Program-made: the position numbers and the translations under genes
Assembly: GCF_902167145.1 (NCBI RefSeq)
Contig: NC_050105.1
Coordinates: 117,073,898-117,137,897 of the forward strand
Source: Zea mays
Lineage: Eukaryota > Streptophyta > Magnoliopsida > Poales > Poaceae
Length of the DNA: 64,000 bases
Reading direction: 5' to 3'
Shown here: positions 22,269 to 32,900 of the stretch, in pieces
Numbering within the stretch: the stretch's first letter is position 1
How the letters are laid out: the number at the start of each line of letters is the position of its first letter
The notes under the pieces: model-generated
The model's database searches: none
What the model saw: only the letters and a program-made list of their open reading frames with translations
Told to the model about the DNA's origin: nothing

Positions 22269-23486
22269 ATTGTAATCTTGCCGACGGAGAGTACGTGCTC
22301 ATCCCTGAGCAAGGACCTATCCAAGAGGAGGACCAGGAGCAGGCTTCAGAGGCTGCTATTGAGGATCTCCCCGCAGCCCCAGCAATTGAAGGCAAGCCCC
22401 GGTTTTATGCATAACCATGTTATTATATGCTACTTTACTACACTTAATGCTTGTAGGACTGTAATGTGCACTTAAGTGTAGGAGTTGCTTGAAACCTCTA
22501 GTTGCATGAACTTAGGACTCCTTTTTGAGATGAATACTAGTATGCTAGGTCGAGTAGCTGCTTACTAATCAGGATCTCGGTAGAAGTCGAGTGATTTTTC
22601 TAGCACTCGCGCGAGGTCAGGAATTGATTGTATTCATCTTGATAATGGGATGTATGTTGGTCTATGGACTTGGATCCAGGGAGGATGCCTTGTCCATGAG
22701 ACGGGAAAAAAATGAATTAAGGATTAATGTGTGGATACCTGAGTCAAGCTTTTGAACGTACTAAGCACATGCCGGGAAAAATGGTAACCGGTAAACCTAG
22801 TACCTGAGTGAAGCCGGGCGCGGACTTTATCCCTCATGCGACCTGAGACAGGGTCTCCCATGCTAGCTATGGTGGGTACAAGTGCGGTCACTGCACGGCG
22901 GCAGCCGGGGTCAGTGGAGCATTGTATGCCAAGGCGGTGAGGCCTGGACGCGAACGGGGAATCGATGGGGACGGTTGTCATGTGTGGGGTCGGAGTACCC
23001 TGACATGCCGTGTGTTTAGGTTTACCTTGCAAGGTTTAAAACTCGATTCGAATCGTCTGCTTCTCGCAGCTAATGAGACTGCTTGATTCCTTGTACTGCA
23101 TCGAGTAAGAAGTGAAATGTGGATTACATGAGATAACTTGTTGATTGAACTAATTGCTTGTCACCATGTATGCTTAGAAGGAGCAAATCTAGCTAAGTTA
23201 ATGATGGTAGAAATTGAAAAGCTAAAAGTTGATTTTAGAAACAGCTAGTGCTTTTGGCAAACCAAACCCCTCAGCCAAACAGCTGCATAGTCTAGAGGTA
23301 GAGGAGTAGACTCCTCACACCGGTTAAGTCTAGCTGAGTATTAGTATACTCAGCCTTGCTTGTGGCACCATTTTTGCAGGTACCATGCAGGATGTAGTTG
23401 ATGGTGTGACTTGGCCTACCACCCTGCCACCGGGTTGGACGGTCGAGTGGGATGTTGCTCCGGCAGGAGAGGAGCAGGAGGAGTAG
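22269..23486 (+). other. Putative two-exon small reading frame inside the G LTR
   Basis: Segment 1 (22269-22391) follows CATTCATTAG and encodes an acidic stretch beginning CNLADGEYVLIPE and ending APAIEG. It stops at GAAG|GCAAGC, the GC-AG donor consensus. Segment 2 (23380-23486) follows TTTTTGCAG, contains GTACCATGCAG, reads TMQDVVDGVTWP through GEEQEE, and ends at TAG. With one preceding base, the 123 and 107 bp join in frame. Solo LTR E has an equivalent pair with the same phases. The copies in the 3' LTR are 33069-33191 and 34180-34286. No first exon with an ATG could be assigned, and expression is unproven. Confidence 0.4.
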
Positions 23487-23799
23487 TGGGCTAGGCCCTG
23501 CCCATTTCCTCATTACCGACGACATTGATTATCCGCTGCACTTTATTTTGTGAACTTATTCGCTACTCCAAAAACTCCGATTTATGTAATAATTCCGCAC
23601 TTAATTTAAGGTTTCCTGTTTTATTGTATTTCTTCTGTGACTCACCTTCGAGTGAGATTGTGGAATTTGATCCTGGTTAAGTGGCTCTATCAGACTAGAT
23701 CTGAGGGACTGACGGGTTATTCCGATTTAAGTGTGTTACGGCCCCTGAGGCGTGACTTAGGCACTTAAGCTGGAATAATTCGGGTGGTTCTGCCACAGC

Positions 23800-23811
23800 T
23801 GGTATCGGAGC
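23800..23811 (+). other. Element G primer binding site
   Basis: TGGTATCGGAGC two bases after the LTR end, one mismatch from the plant initiator tRNA-Met complement. Confidence 0.85.
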
Positions 23812-24171
23812 AAATTCCACCACAGAGAAGGACAATAAACCATGAATACCAATTTTCAAAATCTAAACCCTGCCTAGAAACTGTTACGGATCGTCAGGAC
23901 TAGACCGCTAGACCTAGGACGAAAGGCCTTAGGCATAGAGGGGGAAATAGGTGGCTAATTAATTAGGCCCTGTGGGCCAATACTTATATTTAGGATGCCC
24001 TAAAAAGGCACCCTATTTTCCTTTTGAGAGGCAACGTTTCTTTCCGCATGCATGCATTATAAAACACAAAGAGGAATTAAAATTTGAGCTAACCCCTTTT
24101 CTTTAAAATCATCCGGGCTCTCTTTTTCTTTTTCCTTCCACCATAATCTTTATCTTGATTCCCTTCCGCAG
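23812..24171 (+). other. Element G leader between primer site and ORF0
   Basis: 360 bp without a coding frame. It ends in a pyrimidine-rich stretch and CCCTTCCGCAG (AG at 24170-24171) immediately before the ATG of the next frame, which resembles a 3' splice site. Confidence 0.6.
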
Positions 24172-25047
24172 ATGAATTCACCCACCCCCGCCAGTGGAGG
24201 AGACTCTCGTTTCAGTTCTGACTTCCTTTCTCGCGATGGCTTTCCTTCCATCTTGTGGGAAGTGCTTAACTCCGCCGGTTACCCTACGCCCCCTATGTAC
24301 ACGGTGCAGTTGTATGAGGAGCATCGGGTACCTCGTTGTCGGGTCTGGCTAACTTTGGAGGCTCATCCCCTTCAGCCGGGTTGGCGTTCTCTTGACTCTG
24401 AGACGATTGGACTCAGGACGGACGACACCGTTGAGGCAGCAGCCATGAAGACTCTGACGACTTTCTGTGGCTACCATCCCCTGGAGATGGTGATGCACCC
24501 CTTGGGACTCTTCCCTGCTGAGAAGAAGGATGATCCCATGTGGTGTAACCGCGTGAGCCATGTGAAGGATGTGTGGGCAATGTATCCTGACTTGGTTGGG
24601 AGGGTCACTGTTCAGTGCATGAGTGCGCTGTACCGCCTTCAGGCCCTTCAGAGCGATGCTATGACACTTCTTGCTAACACCGCTCAGGCTGCCAAGCTCA
24701 CTCTCGACAGTCGGGAAGATTTTGTGGTCGACCTATCCACAGAGTTGGTGGAGAAGGATTTGCAGGTGGAAAGGCTGAGCCAGCGTATTACCACCCTGGA
24801 GCAGCAAGTGGAGATCCGAGATAACACTATTGATGTCTTGGAGAACCAGCTTCACGACGTGCAGAGGGAACTTGAGGAAGCCAATGACCACTTGGACATG
24901 CACCACCTGGAGATGGAGGCCAATGAAGCAGGAAGCGAGGGAGAAGAGGCTCCCGAGGAGCTAGGACCAGCCCCTGGTGCCAATGGGACTACCTCCGCGA
25001 TGCCTCCTTCACCTGTATCCAGTGTCGCTTCCACCGCTCAGGGTTAA
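24172..25047 (+). CDS. Element G extra reading frame upstream of gag (ORF0-like)
   Basis: Protein of 291 residues starting MNSPTPASGGDS. Residues about 20-175 form an unfamiliar, probably folded domain rich in aromatic residues (FPSILWEVLNSAGYPTPP, FCGYHPLEMVMHPLGLFP). Residues about 185-250 are a heptad-patterned coiled coil (LVEKDLQVERLSQRITTLEQ onward), followed by an acidic, Pro/Ala/Ser-rich tail. The frame is the same sense as gag-pol, ends 260 bp before it, and is intact. Some grass gypsy elements are known to carry an extra frame here (orf0 of rice RIRE3/RIRE8). Its function is unknown. The coiled coil suggests self-association or binding to Gag, but that is inference. Confidence 0.82.
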   Translation: MNSPTPASGGDSRFSSDFLSRDGFPSILWEVLNSAGYPTPPMYTVQLYEEHRVPRCRVWLTLEAHPLQPGWRSLDSETIGLRTDDTVEAAAMKTLTTFCGYHPLEMVMHPLGLFPAEKKDDPMWCNRVSHVKDVWAMYPDLVGRVTVQCMSALYRLQALQSDAMTLLANTAQAAKLTLDSREDFVVDLSTELVEKDLQVERLSQRITTLEQQVEIRDNTIDVLENQLHDVQRELEEANDHLDMHHLEMEANEAGSEGEEAPEELGPAPGANGTTSAMPPSPVSSVASTAQG

Positions 25048-25307
25048 GCAGTCGCTTTGACATTTCTTTAGGCGGATAGAAACCTATGCGAGCTTAGTAG
25101 TATCACATTTTGGACTAGGCTTATGGGTACTTTCCCCTGATTAATGTAACCCTGTAAACTTTTGATATCTGTGGGATCCTTGTCACCATGTTATCTTCAT
25201 TTTCGAACCTAATATTATGATTATGGCCTTTTCCTTCCATACGAGATGATATCTTGTCGTTCGGAAATATGAGTCGGGATAACATTGGCAACAATCTCTG
25301 TTTTCAG

Positions 25308-28300
25308 ATGGCAGCGAGGCAGCGTCGCGGGCAGAATGAGCAAGCTCCCCCGCCACCTCCTCCAGCTCCCACAGTGCAGGAGCTGATGGCCCAGCAGAAT
25401 GAGATTCTGCGACAGCTCTTGCAGCGCCAGCCCCACCAACAGCATCATGGTGGAGGCCAGCATCAGCGACCTCCGGCTATGGCAACATACCAGGAGTTTC
25501 TGAGCACGCAGCCGCCCTTGTTCACCAAGGCAGAGGATCCGTTGGACGCCGACGTGTGGCTTCGCGTCGTCGAGTCCAAGTTTCCCCTCCTCACGGGAGA
25601 CTGCCCTGATGAGGCCAAGGCTCGCTTCGCCGCACAGCAGCTTCGCGGCCCAGCTCGGACTTGGTGGGACCACTTCCGTGCTATGCTCCCCGCTGATCAT
25701 GAAGTATCTTGGGAGGAATTCAAGACTGCCTTCAGAGGACACCACATTCCAGCTGGCATTCTTGATCGGAAGTTGAATGAATTCCTGGCCCTCAATCAAG
25801 GAACCCGCACGGTACTGCAGTATGCGCAAGCCTTCAACGACTTATGCCAGTATGCAGGGTATCATGCTGATTCTGATGAAAAGAAGAGGGATCGCTTCCG
25901 CAGGGGTCTCAATACCAAGCTGCGGGAACGACTCAACACTGTCCGGGCCAATAGCTTCAATGAGTTGGTCAACATGGCCATCTCTCAGGAGGATTGCATT
26001 GTTGCTCACCGGGCAGAGAAGAAGAGGAAGGCACCAATGGCAGCACCATCCGCTCAGGCTCAGAGGTTCCGGATTGTTTCTCACAATCAGAGCAGGGGTT
26101 TTCAGCAGCAGGCAGGCAGATGGGTGATCAGGCCACCTCAGCAGCAGCAGCAGCCGGCACCCAACCGCTATCCAGCTCCCGCCCTAAGAAACAGTCAGCC
26201 TCCGCAGCAGCAGCAGTTCCGCCAGGGCAATGGGAACAAGTGTTTCACTTGTGGCAATGTGGGCCACTATGCCAAGAATTGTCCCAGGAACCAGCAGAGG
26301 CAGATGCCAGCACCAAATCAAGACAAGGGAAGAAAGCAGAAGGTGCAAGTCAGGCAAGGGAAGCTCAACTTCACTGCTCTTGAGGAAGTGCCAGAAGGAG
26401 CTCCTATCATGACCGGTACCTTTTCAGTTTATAATCAACCTGCTTTAATTCTGTTTGATTCTGGTGCATCTCATAGTTTCATTAGCCAAAAGTTCAGTGC
26501 TAATTGCAAACTGCCATTCTCTCACTCGAAAGGGTCATTCATGATAGTCACACCTGGGGGTAAAATTGCAACTAATCAATTAAACCAAAGTGTGCCTATT
26601 CAACTGGGAAGCCACATTATCAAAACCACTCTTCTTGTGTTGGGATTGGAAAATGTGGACATTATTCTAGGAGCAAATTGGATGACCTTGCACCAAGTTG
26701 TGCTTGATGTAGCCCGTCGTACTGTGGAAGTTAATTCTCCTTTCTGCGGGAATTTCACTTTGATTCTGCCTAGTCAGGGTTCTTCTCAGTCATGTGCTTT
26801 CTCTATGACGGAGTTACCCCTGAAGAAGATCCCAGTGGTCTGTGAGTATGCAGATGTCTTTCCTGATGAATTGCCAGGAATGCCACCGGACCGGGATATT
26901 GAATTTGCCATCGAGTTGCAACCGGGAACGGCCCCAATTTCCAAGAGGCCCTACCGAATGCCACCCGCTGAGTTGGCAGAGTTGAAGAAGCAGTTGCAAG
27001 AGTTGCTGGATAAGGGATTTATTCGCCCGAGCACTTCGCCTTGGGGATGTCCAGCGCTATTTGTGAAGAAGAAGGATGAAAGCTTGAGGCTGTGTATAGA
27101 TTACCGCCCTCTTAATGCGGTAACTATCAAGAACAAGTATCCTTTGCCTCGTATTGATGTTCTCTTTGACCAGTTGGTCGGGGCCAAGGTGTTTTCCAAA
27201 ATAGACCTTCGCTCTGGCTACCATCAGATCAAAATACGAGCAAGTGATATTCCGAAGACGGCATTCTCAACCAGATATGGGCTGTATGAATTTTTGGTGA
27301 TGTCATTCGGGCTGACAAATGCACCAGCATACTTCATGTATCTGATGAATTCTGTTTTCATGCCAGAATTGGACAAGTTCGTAGTGGTTTTCATCGATGA
27401 TATTCTGGTGTACTCGAAGAACGAAGAAGAACATGCCGGGCATTTGCATGTAGTGCTTCAACGTCTGCGAGAGCACCACCTTTATGCCAAGTTATCCAAG
27501 TGTGATTTTTGGCTAAAGGAAATCAAATTCTTGGGTCACACTATCTCTCAGGATGGAATAGCTGTTGATCCTGATAAAGTGCAAGAGGTGATGAATTGGA
27601 AGCCACCAACGACTGTTCGCCAGATTCGGAGTTTTCTGGGATTGGCCGGTTATTACCGAAGATTTATTCCGGACTTCTCTCGAATTGCGAAGCCTATTAC
27701 TGAGTTGCTGAAGAAAGAAGTCAAGTTTGTGTGGAGTCAGAAGTGCGAAGATGCCTTCCATGCATTAAGGCAGCATCTGACCACAGCACCCGTATTGGCG
27801 CAACCCGACAGCAGCAAGCCTTTTGATGTGTATTGCGATGCCTCTGGCACCGGGCTAGGTTGTGTCTTGATGCAGGACAACCGAGTCATTGCTTATGCCT
27901 CAAGAGCACTCAGGCCTCATGAGCAAAATTATCCTACTCATGACCTTGAGTTAGCAGCAGTGGTTCATGCATTGAAGATGTGGAGGCACTATCTAATGGG
28001 AACCCACTGCAACATCTTCACTGATCATAAGAGCCTTAAGTACATTTTTACTCAGGCTGATCTCAACATGAGGCAGAGAAGATGGCTAGAGCTGATCAAG
28101 GATTATGACCTGGAGGTACATTATCACCCAGGGAAGGCTAATGTAGTAGCAGATGCCTTGAGTCGGAAGTTGCAATGCAACTGTATTCTGATGGATTCTC
28201 GTGTTAACACCTTGTGTGATGAGTTGAGCAAGATGCAAATTGAAGTGATTCCTTCTGGTTCTTTGTCTCACATTTCTGTTGAGCCAGCCTTGCAAGACCA

Positions 28301-29738
28301 GATCATCATGGCCCAGCTCAGTGACAAGGGAGTGCAGATTATCAAAAAGAATCTCCATCAGAAGGTTGAGAAGTATAATTGTTTCCGCCAGGATGAGAAG
28401 AGTGTGTTATGGTTCAAAAGCAGATTGGTAATTCCTAAGGACCAGGATCTCAAGAAGAAAATTTTGGATGAGGCTCATCTCTCCAAATTCTCTATGCATC
28501 CGGGAAGCACCAAGATGTACCATGATTTGAAGCTTTTATACTGGTGGACCAGAATGAAGAGGGAGATAGCCCAGTATGTATCAGAGTGTGACACCTGTCA
28601 GAGGGTTAAGGCAAGCCACTTGAAGTCCGCTGGAGCTTTGCGACCACTGTCCGTACCTTCGTGGAAGTGGGACGATATCAGCATGGATTTCATTGTGGGT
28701 CTACCCAACACCTCCCGTCATCATGATTCAATTTGGGTTATTGTGGACCGATTGACGAAAGTGGCACATTTTCTTCCTGTGCACACCACTGATAAGGCTC
28801 AGAAGTATGCAGAGTTGTATATCGACCGGATCGTGTGTCTGCATGGATTACCTCAGACCATTGTTTCTGACCGAGGAGCCCAATTTGTTGCCAGATTTTG
28901 GGAACAATTGCAAGAGTCTTTGGGAACCAAGCTAATCAGGAGTTCAGCTTACCACCCACAGACTGATGGTCAGACGGAAAGGGTAAACCAGATCATGGAA
29001 GATATGCTGAGAGCTTGTGCGATCGATTGTGGCAAGAACTGGGATAAGCACCTCTCCTTGGCAGAGTTTGCTTATAACAATAGTTATCAGTCCAGCCTAA
29101 AGATGGCACCTTTTGAAGCTCTCTATGGAAGAAGGTGCAGGACACCACTCAATTGGTCTCAGCCTGGTGAAAGAGAAGTTTTTGGACCTGATTTGGTGAC
29201 TGAAGCCGAAAGGAAGGTCAAGCTGATCAGGAAGAATCTAGAAGCTGCTCAGGCCAGACAGAAGAGCTATCATGACAAAAGAAGGAAACCTCTCCAATTC
29301 GAGGTGGGAAGTTTTGTATACCTCAAGGTATCACCCACCAAGGGAGTGCAGAGGTTTGGAATCAAAGGCAAGCTAGCCCCTCGTTACATTGGACCTTATG
29401 AGATCATTGAAGCATGTGGACCCGTGGCATACAAGCTGAAGTTACCTTCAAAGATGTCTGCCATTCACAGCGTATTCCATGTATCTCAGCTAAAGAAGTG
29501 TGTTCGATTGCCGACTGAGATTCTAGCAGAGCCAGAATTGGAGATAGAGCCAGATCTCTCGTACCAAGAGTACCCCTCCAAGATTCTGGATTGCAAGGAA
29601 AGATCAACTCGGGCTAAATCGACCAAGATGTTCAAGGTCCAGTGGAGTAATCACTCAGAGGAGGAAGCTACTTGGGAAACCGAGGAATTCTTAAGATCCA
29701 ACTTCCCCGATTGCCTACCTAAAGAAGCTGGTATGTAA
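25308..29738 (+). CDS. gag-pol: Element G Gag-Pol polyprotein with chromodomain, intact
   Basis: One frame of 1476 codons from ATG 25308 ([12 protein letters not shown]), which directly follows CTCTGTTTTCAG. An in-frame ATG at 25269 is an alternative start. Domains, with approximate residues: retrotransposon gag core 80-220 (RTWWDHFRA), CCHC knuckle [14 protein letters not shown] 311, aspartic protease [10 protein letters not shown] 384, reverse transcriptase 545-720 with FIDDILVYS near 695, RNase H from DASGTGLG 844 to VADALSRK, integrase zinc finger 1064-1104, integrase D/D/E core ([23 protein letters not shown]) and a C-terminal chromodomain about 1418-1470 ([16 protein letters not shown]). 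All catalytic residues are present with no stop or frameshift. The chromodomain is known to steer chromovirus integration toward heterochromatin. Confidence 0.97.
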   Translation: MAARQRRGQNEQAPPPPPPAPTVQELMAQQNEILRQLLQRQPHQQHHGGGQHQRPPAMATYQEFLSTQPPLFTKAEDPLDADVWLRVVESKFPLLTGDCPDEAKARFAAQQLRGPARTWWDHFRAMLPADHEVSWEEFKTAFRGHHIPAGILDRKLNEFLALNQGTRTVLQYAQAFNDLCQYAGYHADSDEKKRDRFRRGLNTKLRERLNTVRANSFNELVNMAISQEDCIVAHRAEKKRKAPMAAPSAQAQRFRIVSHNQSRGFQQQAGRWVIRPPQQQQQPAPNRYPAPALRNSQPPQQQQFRQGNGNKCFTCGNVGHYAKNCPRNQQRQMPAPNQDKGRKQKVQVRQGKLNFTALEEVPEGAPIMTGTFSVYNQPALILFDSGASHSFISQKFSANCKLPFSHSKGSFMIVTPGGKIATNQLNQSVPIQLGSHIIKTTLLVLGLENVDIILGANWMTLHQVVLDVARRTVEVNSPFCGNFTLILPSQGSSQSCAFSMTELPLKKIPVVCEYADVFPDELPGMPPDRDIEFAIELQPGTAPISKRPYRMPPAELAELKKQLQELLDKGFIRPSTSPWGCPALFVKKKDESLRLCIDYRPLNAVTIKNKYPLPRIDVLFDQLVGAKVFSKIDLRSGYHQIKIRASDIPKTAFSTRYGLYEFLVMSFGLTNAPAYFMYLMNSVFMPELDKFVVVFIDDILVYSKNEEEHAGHLHVVLQRLREHHLYAKLSKCDFWLKEIKFLGHTISQDGIAVDPDKVQEVMNWKPPTTVRQIRSFLGLAGYYRRFIPDFSRIAKPITELLKKEVKFVWSQKCEDAFHALRQHLTTAPVLAQPDSSKPFDVYCDASGTGLGCVLMQDNRVIAYASRALRPHEQNYPTHDLELAAVVHALKMWRHYLMGTHCNIFTDHKSLKYIFTQADLNMRQRRWLELIKDYDLEVHYHPGKANVVADALSRKLQCNCILMDSRVNTLCDELSKMQIEVIPSGSLSHISVEPALQDQIIMAQLSDKGVQIIKKNLHQKVEKYNCFRQDEKSVLWFKSRLVIPKDQDLKKKILDEAHLSKFSMHPGSTKMYHDLKLLYWWTRMKREIAQYVSECDTCQRVKASHLKSAGALRPLSVPSWKWDDISMDFIVGLPNTSRHHDSIWVIVDRLTKVAHFLPVHTTDKAQKYAELYIDRIVCLHGLPQTIVSDRGAQFVARFWEQLQESLGTKLIRSSAYHPQTDGQTERVNQIMEDMLRACAIDCGKNWDKHLSLAEFAYNNSYQSSLKMAPFEALYGRRCRTPLNWSQPGEREVFGPDLVTEAERKVKLIRKNLEAAQARQKSYHDKRRKPLQFEVGSFVYLKVSPTKGVQRFGIKGKLAPRYIGPYEIIEACGPVAYKLKLPSKMSAIHSVFHVSQLKKCVRLPTEILAEPELEIEPDLSYQEYPSKILDCKERSTRAKSTKMFKVQWSNHSEEEATWETEEFLRSNFPDCLPKEAGM

Positions 29739-29990
29739 TCACCCCCAACCCCTCCTCCTGCCTTTCGAATCTAATTTCCAAAAATATGATCTTAACTCAG
29801 AATGAAGTAGCTAAAGGATAAAACTTAAAAAGGACTTCCTTCTGAAGTTGCAAAGAGAATGACATTCGAAGAGCAGTTTTGCCCTAATTGTAACAATCAT
29901 CACCCTTTTCCTATCAGTCTCACCCTTCGCTTCACCCCGGAAGGACTCTGGCCTGAATCTCGGGACGAGATTCCTTTAAGGGGGGAAGGC
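29739..29990 (+). other. Element G 3' untranslated region and polypurine tract
   Basis: Short noncoding stretch ending TTTAAGGGGGGAAGGC. The purine run at about 29978-29989 abuts the 3' LTR and should prime plus-strand synthesis. Confidence 0.85.
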
Positions 29991-32900
29991 TGTGACACCC
30001 CAGTATCACCTAGGGTTTCTCTTAAAAAGCCACACCAAGAACCATTATTTCATGTGAACCAAAGTAAGCATGAGCATCAAAATAACTTAAGTGATAAAGA
30101 ATTCACCAAGTATATGGTTAAAAGTGTCATGATCAAAACAATTGAGTCTTTGAAAAGATAAGAATGTGCAACCCTAATTAAGAACTCTAAGTGAACCCCA
30201 TGAACAAAATTCAAGAAAATAAGCAAAAGGGAATGAAAAGTTTAAAATTTTGAGTTGAGCCAATTATATAAGTTGAAGTATATTTAATAAGCAACAAAAT
30301 AGATTGAGAAAGCTTAGCCAAAATAATTCAAGAAAACCCCCAAATCAAGCTTCTTTTGTTGGGACTCATTGGGAATTCTGAATTTCAGAATTCTGAAATT
30401 CAGACCTTGAGCCAAAGATCAGGGATGTTCACCTTGATCCCTAACTCGAATCCTAATGGCCCCATTGACAAATTTGTGTCTAACTAACCCCTCTGTCGTG
30501 TGCCAGAAGATGGCATTGGGACGCGAGCCCTAGACACGACAAAACTTGGGATTTGCCTCGGGTTTAGGCAGGGAGACAGACCAGATTTCCTGGCTCCATA
30601 TCTCTGCAACCAGTAGGCAAAATCCTATGACCTCCACGCAAGAATGGTAGCTTGTAGGGAGGAGAAGAGGTTTCGTGCACTGGCCAAGGCGAGAGCAGGC
30701 TCGGATGAGCGACCTCACGCGCCAGAGCTTGGGCAGAACGCTCGGGCACACGTGTTCGACCCTGGTCGGCACGCCAGAGCTCGCCCAACCCGCGCGCGCG
30801 CGCTCGCCCCGGCGTCCGGTCAAGTCCGCCGCGCGCCCACGCCCTCGACCATGCCCGCCCGCGCCTATAAAGCCTCCCCGAGCGCACCTCTCTTCGCCCC
30901 GCACTCACCCTCACCGGCCAGCCACCGTTCCTTAGCTCCAGCGAGCGTATTTCCGCCCGCCATTGCCGCTAGAGCTACGGCCGCCGTGGCCAGCCCACTC
31001 CAGCCGCCCTCCAGCCCAACCTGTGCTTCGGCTAGCTCCGCCAGTAGCCCGTGAAGCTCGCCAAGCCCTCGGACCCGACCGGACTTCACCGGAGGCCCGA
31101 GATCAACCTCACCGGACTTCGGTCTTCCGCCGCCGCGCGTGGACCGAGCTATCCAGTGAGTCTCCGCCCAATTCCTTTCTCTCATGTCTTCTCTGGCATC
31201 CCGTGGACCTCTCTGACCTATTTGATTGAACTACCTCGCCGTGACCAGGCCGGTCTCCTCGCCGCCGACGAGCATCCCCGCCTGCGCGCGTGGACCGACC
31301 AACTCCGGCCATCTCCGTCGACGTTCCGCACACCGTTGTGATCCCCGCGACCTCCCCTTCGCCCTCGACCACTTCACCGGAACAGTCTCGCCGCCGGTAA
31401 GCCCCTCCGCCCTTTTCTTCGCCGCGACTACTGTTGAGGTAGAAGAAGGACCTCGGGTTAGGTTTTTGTAGAACCCGAGGGGTTTTCTGTAATGTCAGCG
31501 ACTCATGTGAATAGTAACCTAAGGACTGATTCGCGAGGAAAACCTAGAAAAACCGCCAGGGACCCCAGTGCAAAGTGTTTTTCCCTTTAATCAATTCTGT
31601 TATTCTTTTAAAATAACCAGAGAACTTAAAAAATTCATAACTCGATGAAATCTTAATGAAAAGCTGTCAAACCAATTTTGCTAGCTCTGGAATATTATGA
31701 TCTATCATTTAAAATTATTAAACCATATGCTTCTGTTCTAAATTTTAGAGCTTAAAATTAAAAACAGAAACCCCCTAAACCTTGTTTAATTAAGAAAAAT
31801 TAGTTTTTCTTCTATACTGAGCTTAAAAAAATTTGTAGATGCTTATACCCTACTTAGACACTGTTTAAAAATAATAGGAACCCCAGCATTAGAGATTATG
31901 ATGTAGTTATTCATTTAAAGCCATTTTGTCCACAACTTAGAGAAAATCAGAAAAGCATTAGAAAATGTTGAACAGTGATTAGTAATATTTTTCCTAGTTT
32001 ACTTATGCAACCAAGAACCTAGGAAAAATGCAGAGACCATTAATTAGGACCAGTTTCTAATTAAGATGCTTTAATCAGCCTTATGTAGACTGAAAATCAA
32101 TTATTAAAATTGCAACACCATAACCAAAGTGGTTAACAAAAATCCAGTGAACTTATAACCACCAGAGCCCCACTACAAAAATACAGAGCACCCCAGCCTA
32201 ACTTTTTAAGTAAGGAAAATAAATACAAAAGTGGTAATAAGGCATTTTCCCAATAAATCATAAACAACCTCAAATAATGAGATAATGGGCAACCAAAAAT
32301 TAGCTAAGTCCATGATGAGATAAACCACCAGAGAAAAATACAAACCCATGAAAAAAAAGTGAACCCATGCCTTTTGCTAGTAATTTGTGAGAAAGGCCAT
32401 TTGACTTAAATAATGCAAACCACCCCTCCCCTTAAGCAAAAAGAAACCAAACTCCAGAATGATTGCTCTTGCACAAAATACTAGCTAAGAAAAATAAGAA
32501 CTCTGTTGTTTGATGTTTTTCAAACATAGTGGTAGTAGAAAGCACCCCTTTGGCTAGAAACCTTAAGAAAACCATAGGAAAAGAATTAAAAGGTATTAAT
32601 GACTAGAAATTTGTATCAAGTCATGTTATGACACCTAAAAGCCAGCAAAAATAAGTTTTAAAGAATTACCTACTGTTAAATAATAGTTGTAGTTCAAAGT
32701 ACCCCTTCTGCCCTAAAATTTGGTAATTTTGTCCAGAGAAAACCATTTACTTTCTGAACCCCAAATTTTGAGACAGAGAATCATACACCAGTAGCAAGCC
32801 ACTGTAATTTTTGCAGAATTTTTGGAATTCTATAAAAGCAACTTGTAGTTCAAACCTACTCCAAAACACTAAAGAGAATAAAAGAAAAGAGAAGAAGGAA

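Larger units (their letters stand above)
19193..23797 (+). repeat. Element G 5' LTR (4605 bp)
   Basis: Differs from the 3' LTR by 11 substitutions that I counted (nine transitions, two transversions) and one GC dinucleotide in a CG-rich run near 19995. The structure is gene-like: AT-rich U3, a GC-rich block with TATA box (20066), a GC-rich leader to about 20640 with donor-like sites CA|GTGAGT (20356) and CG|GTAAGC (20597), about 1.6 kb of AT-rich sequence, then two small exon-like segments (22269-22391 and 23380-23486). Confidence 0.96.
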
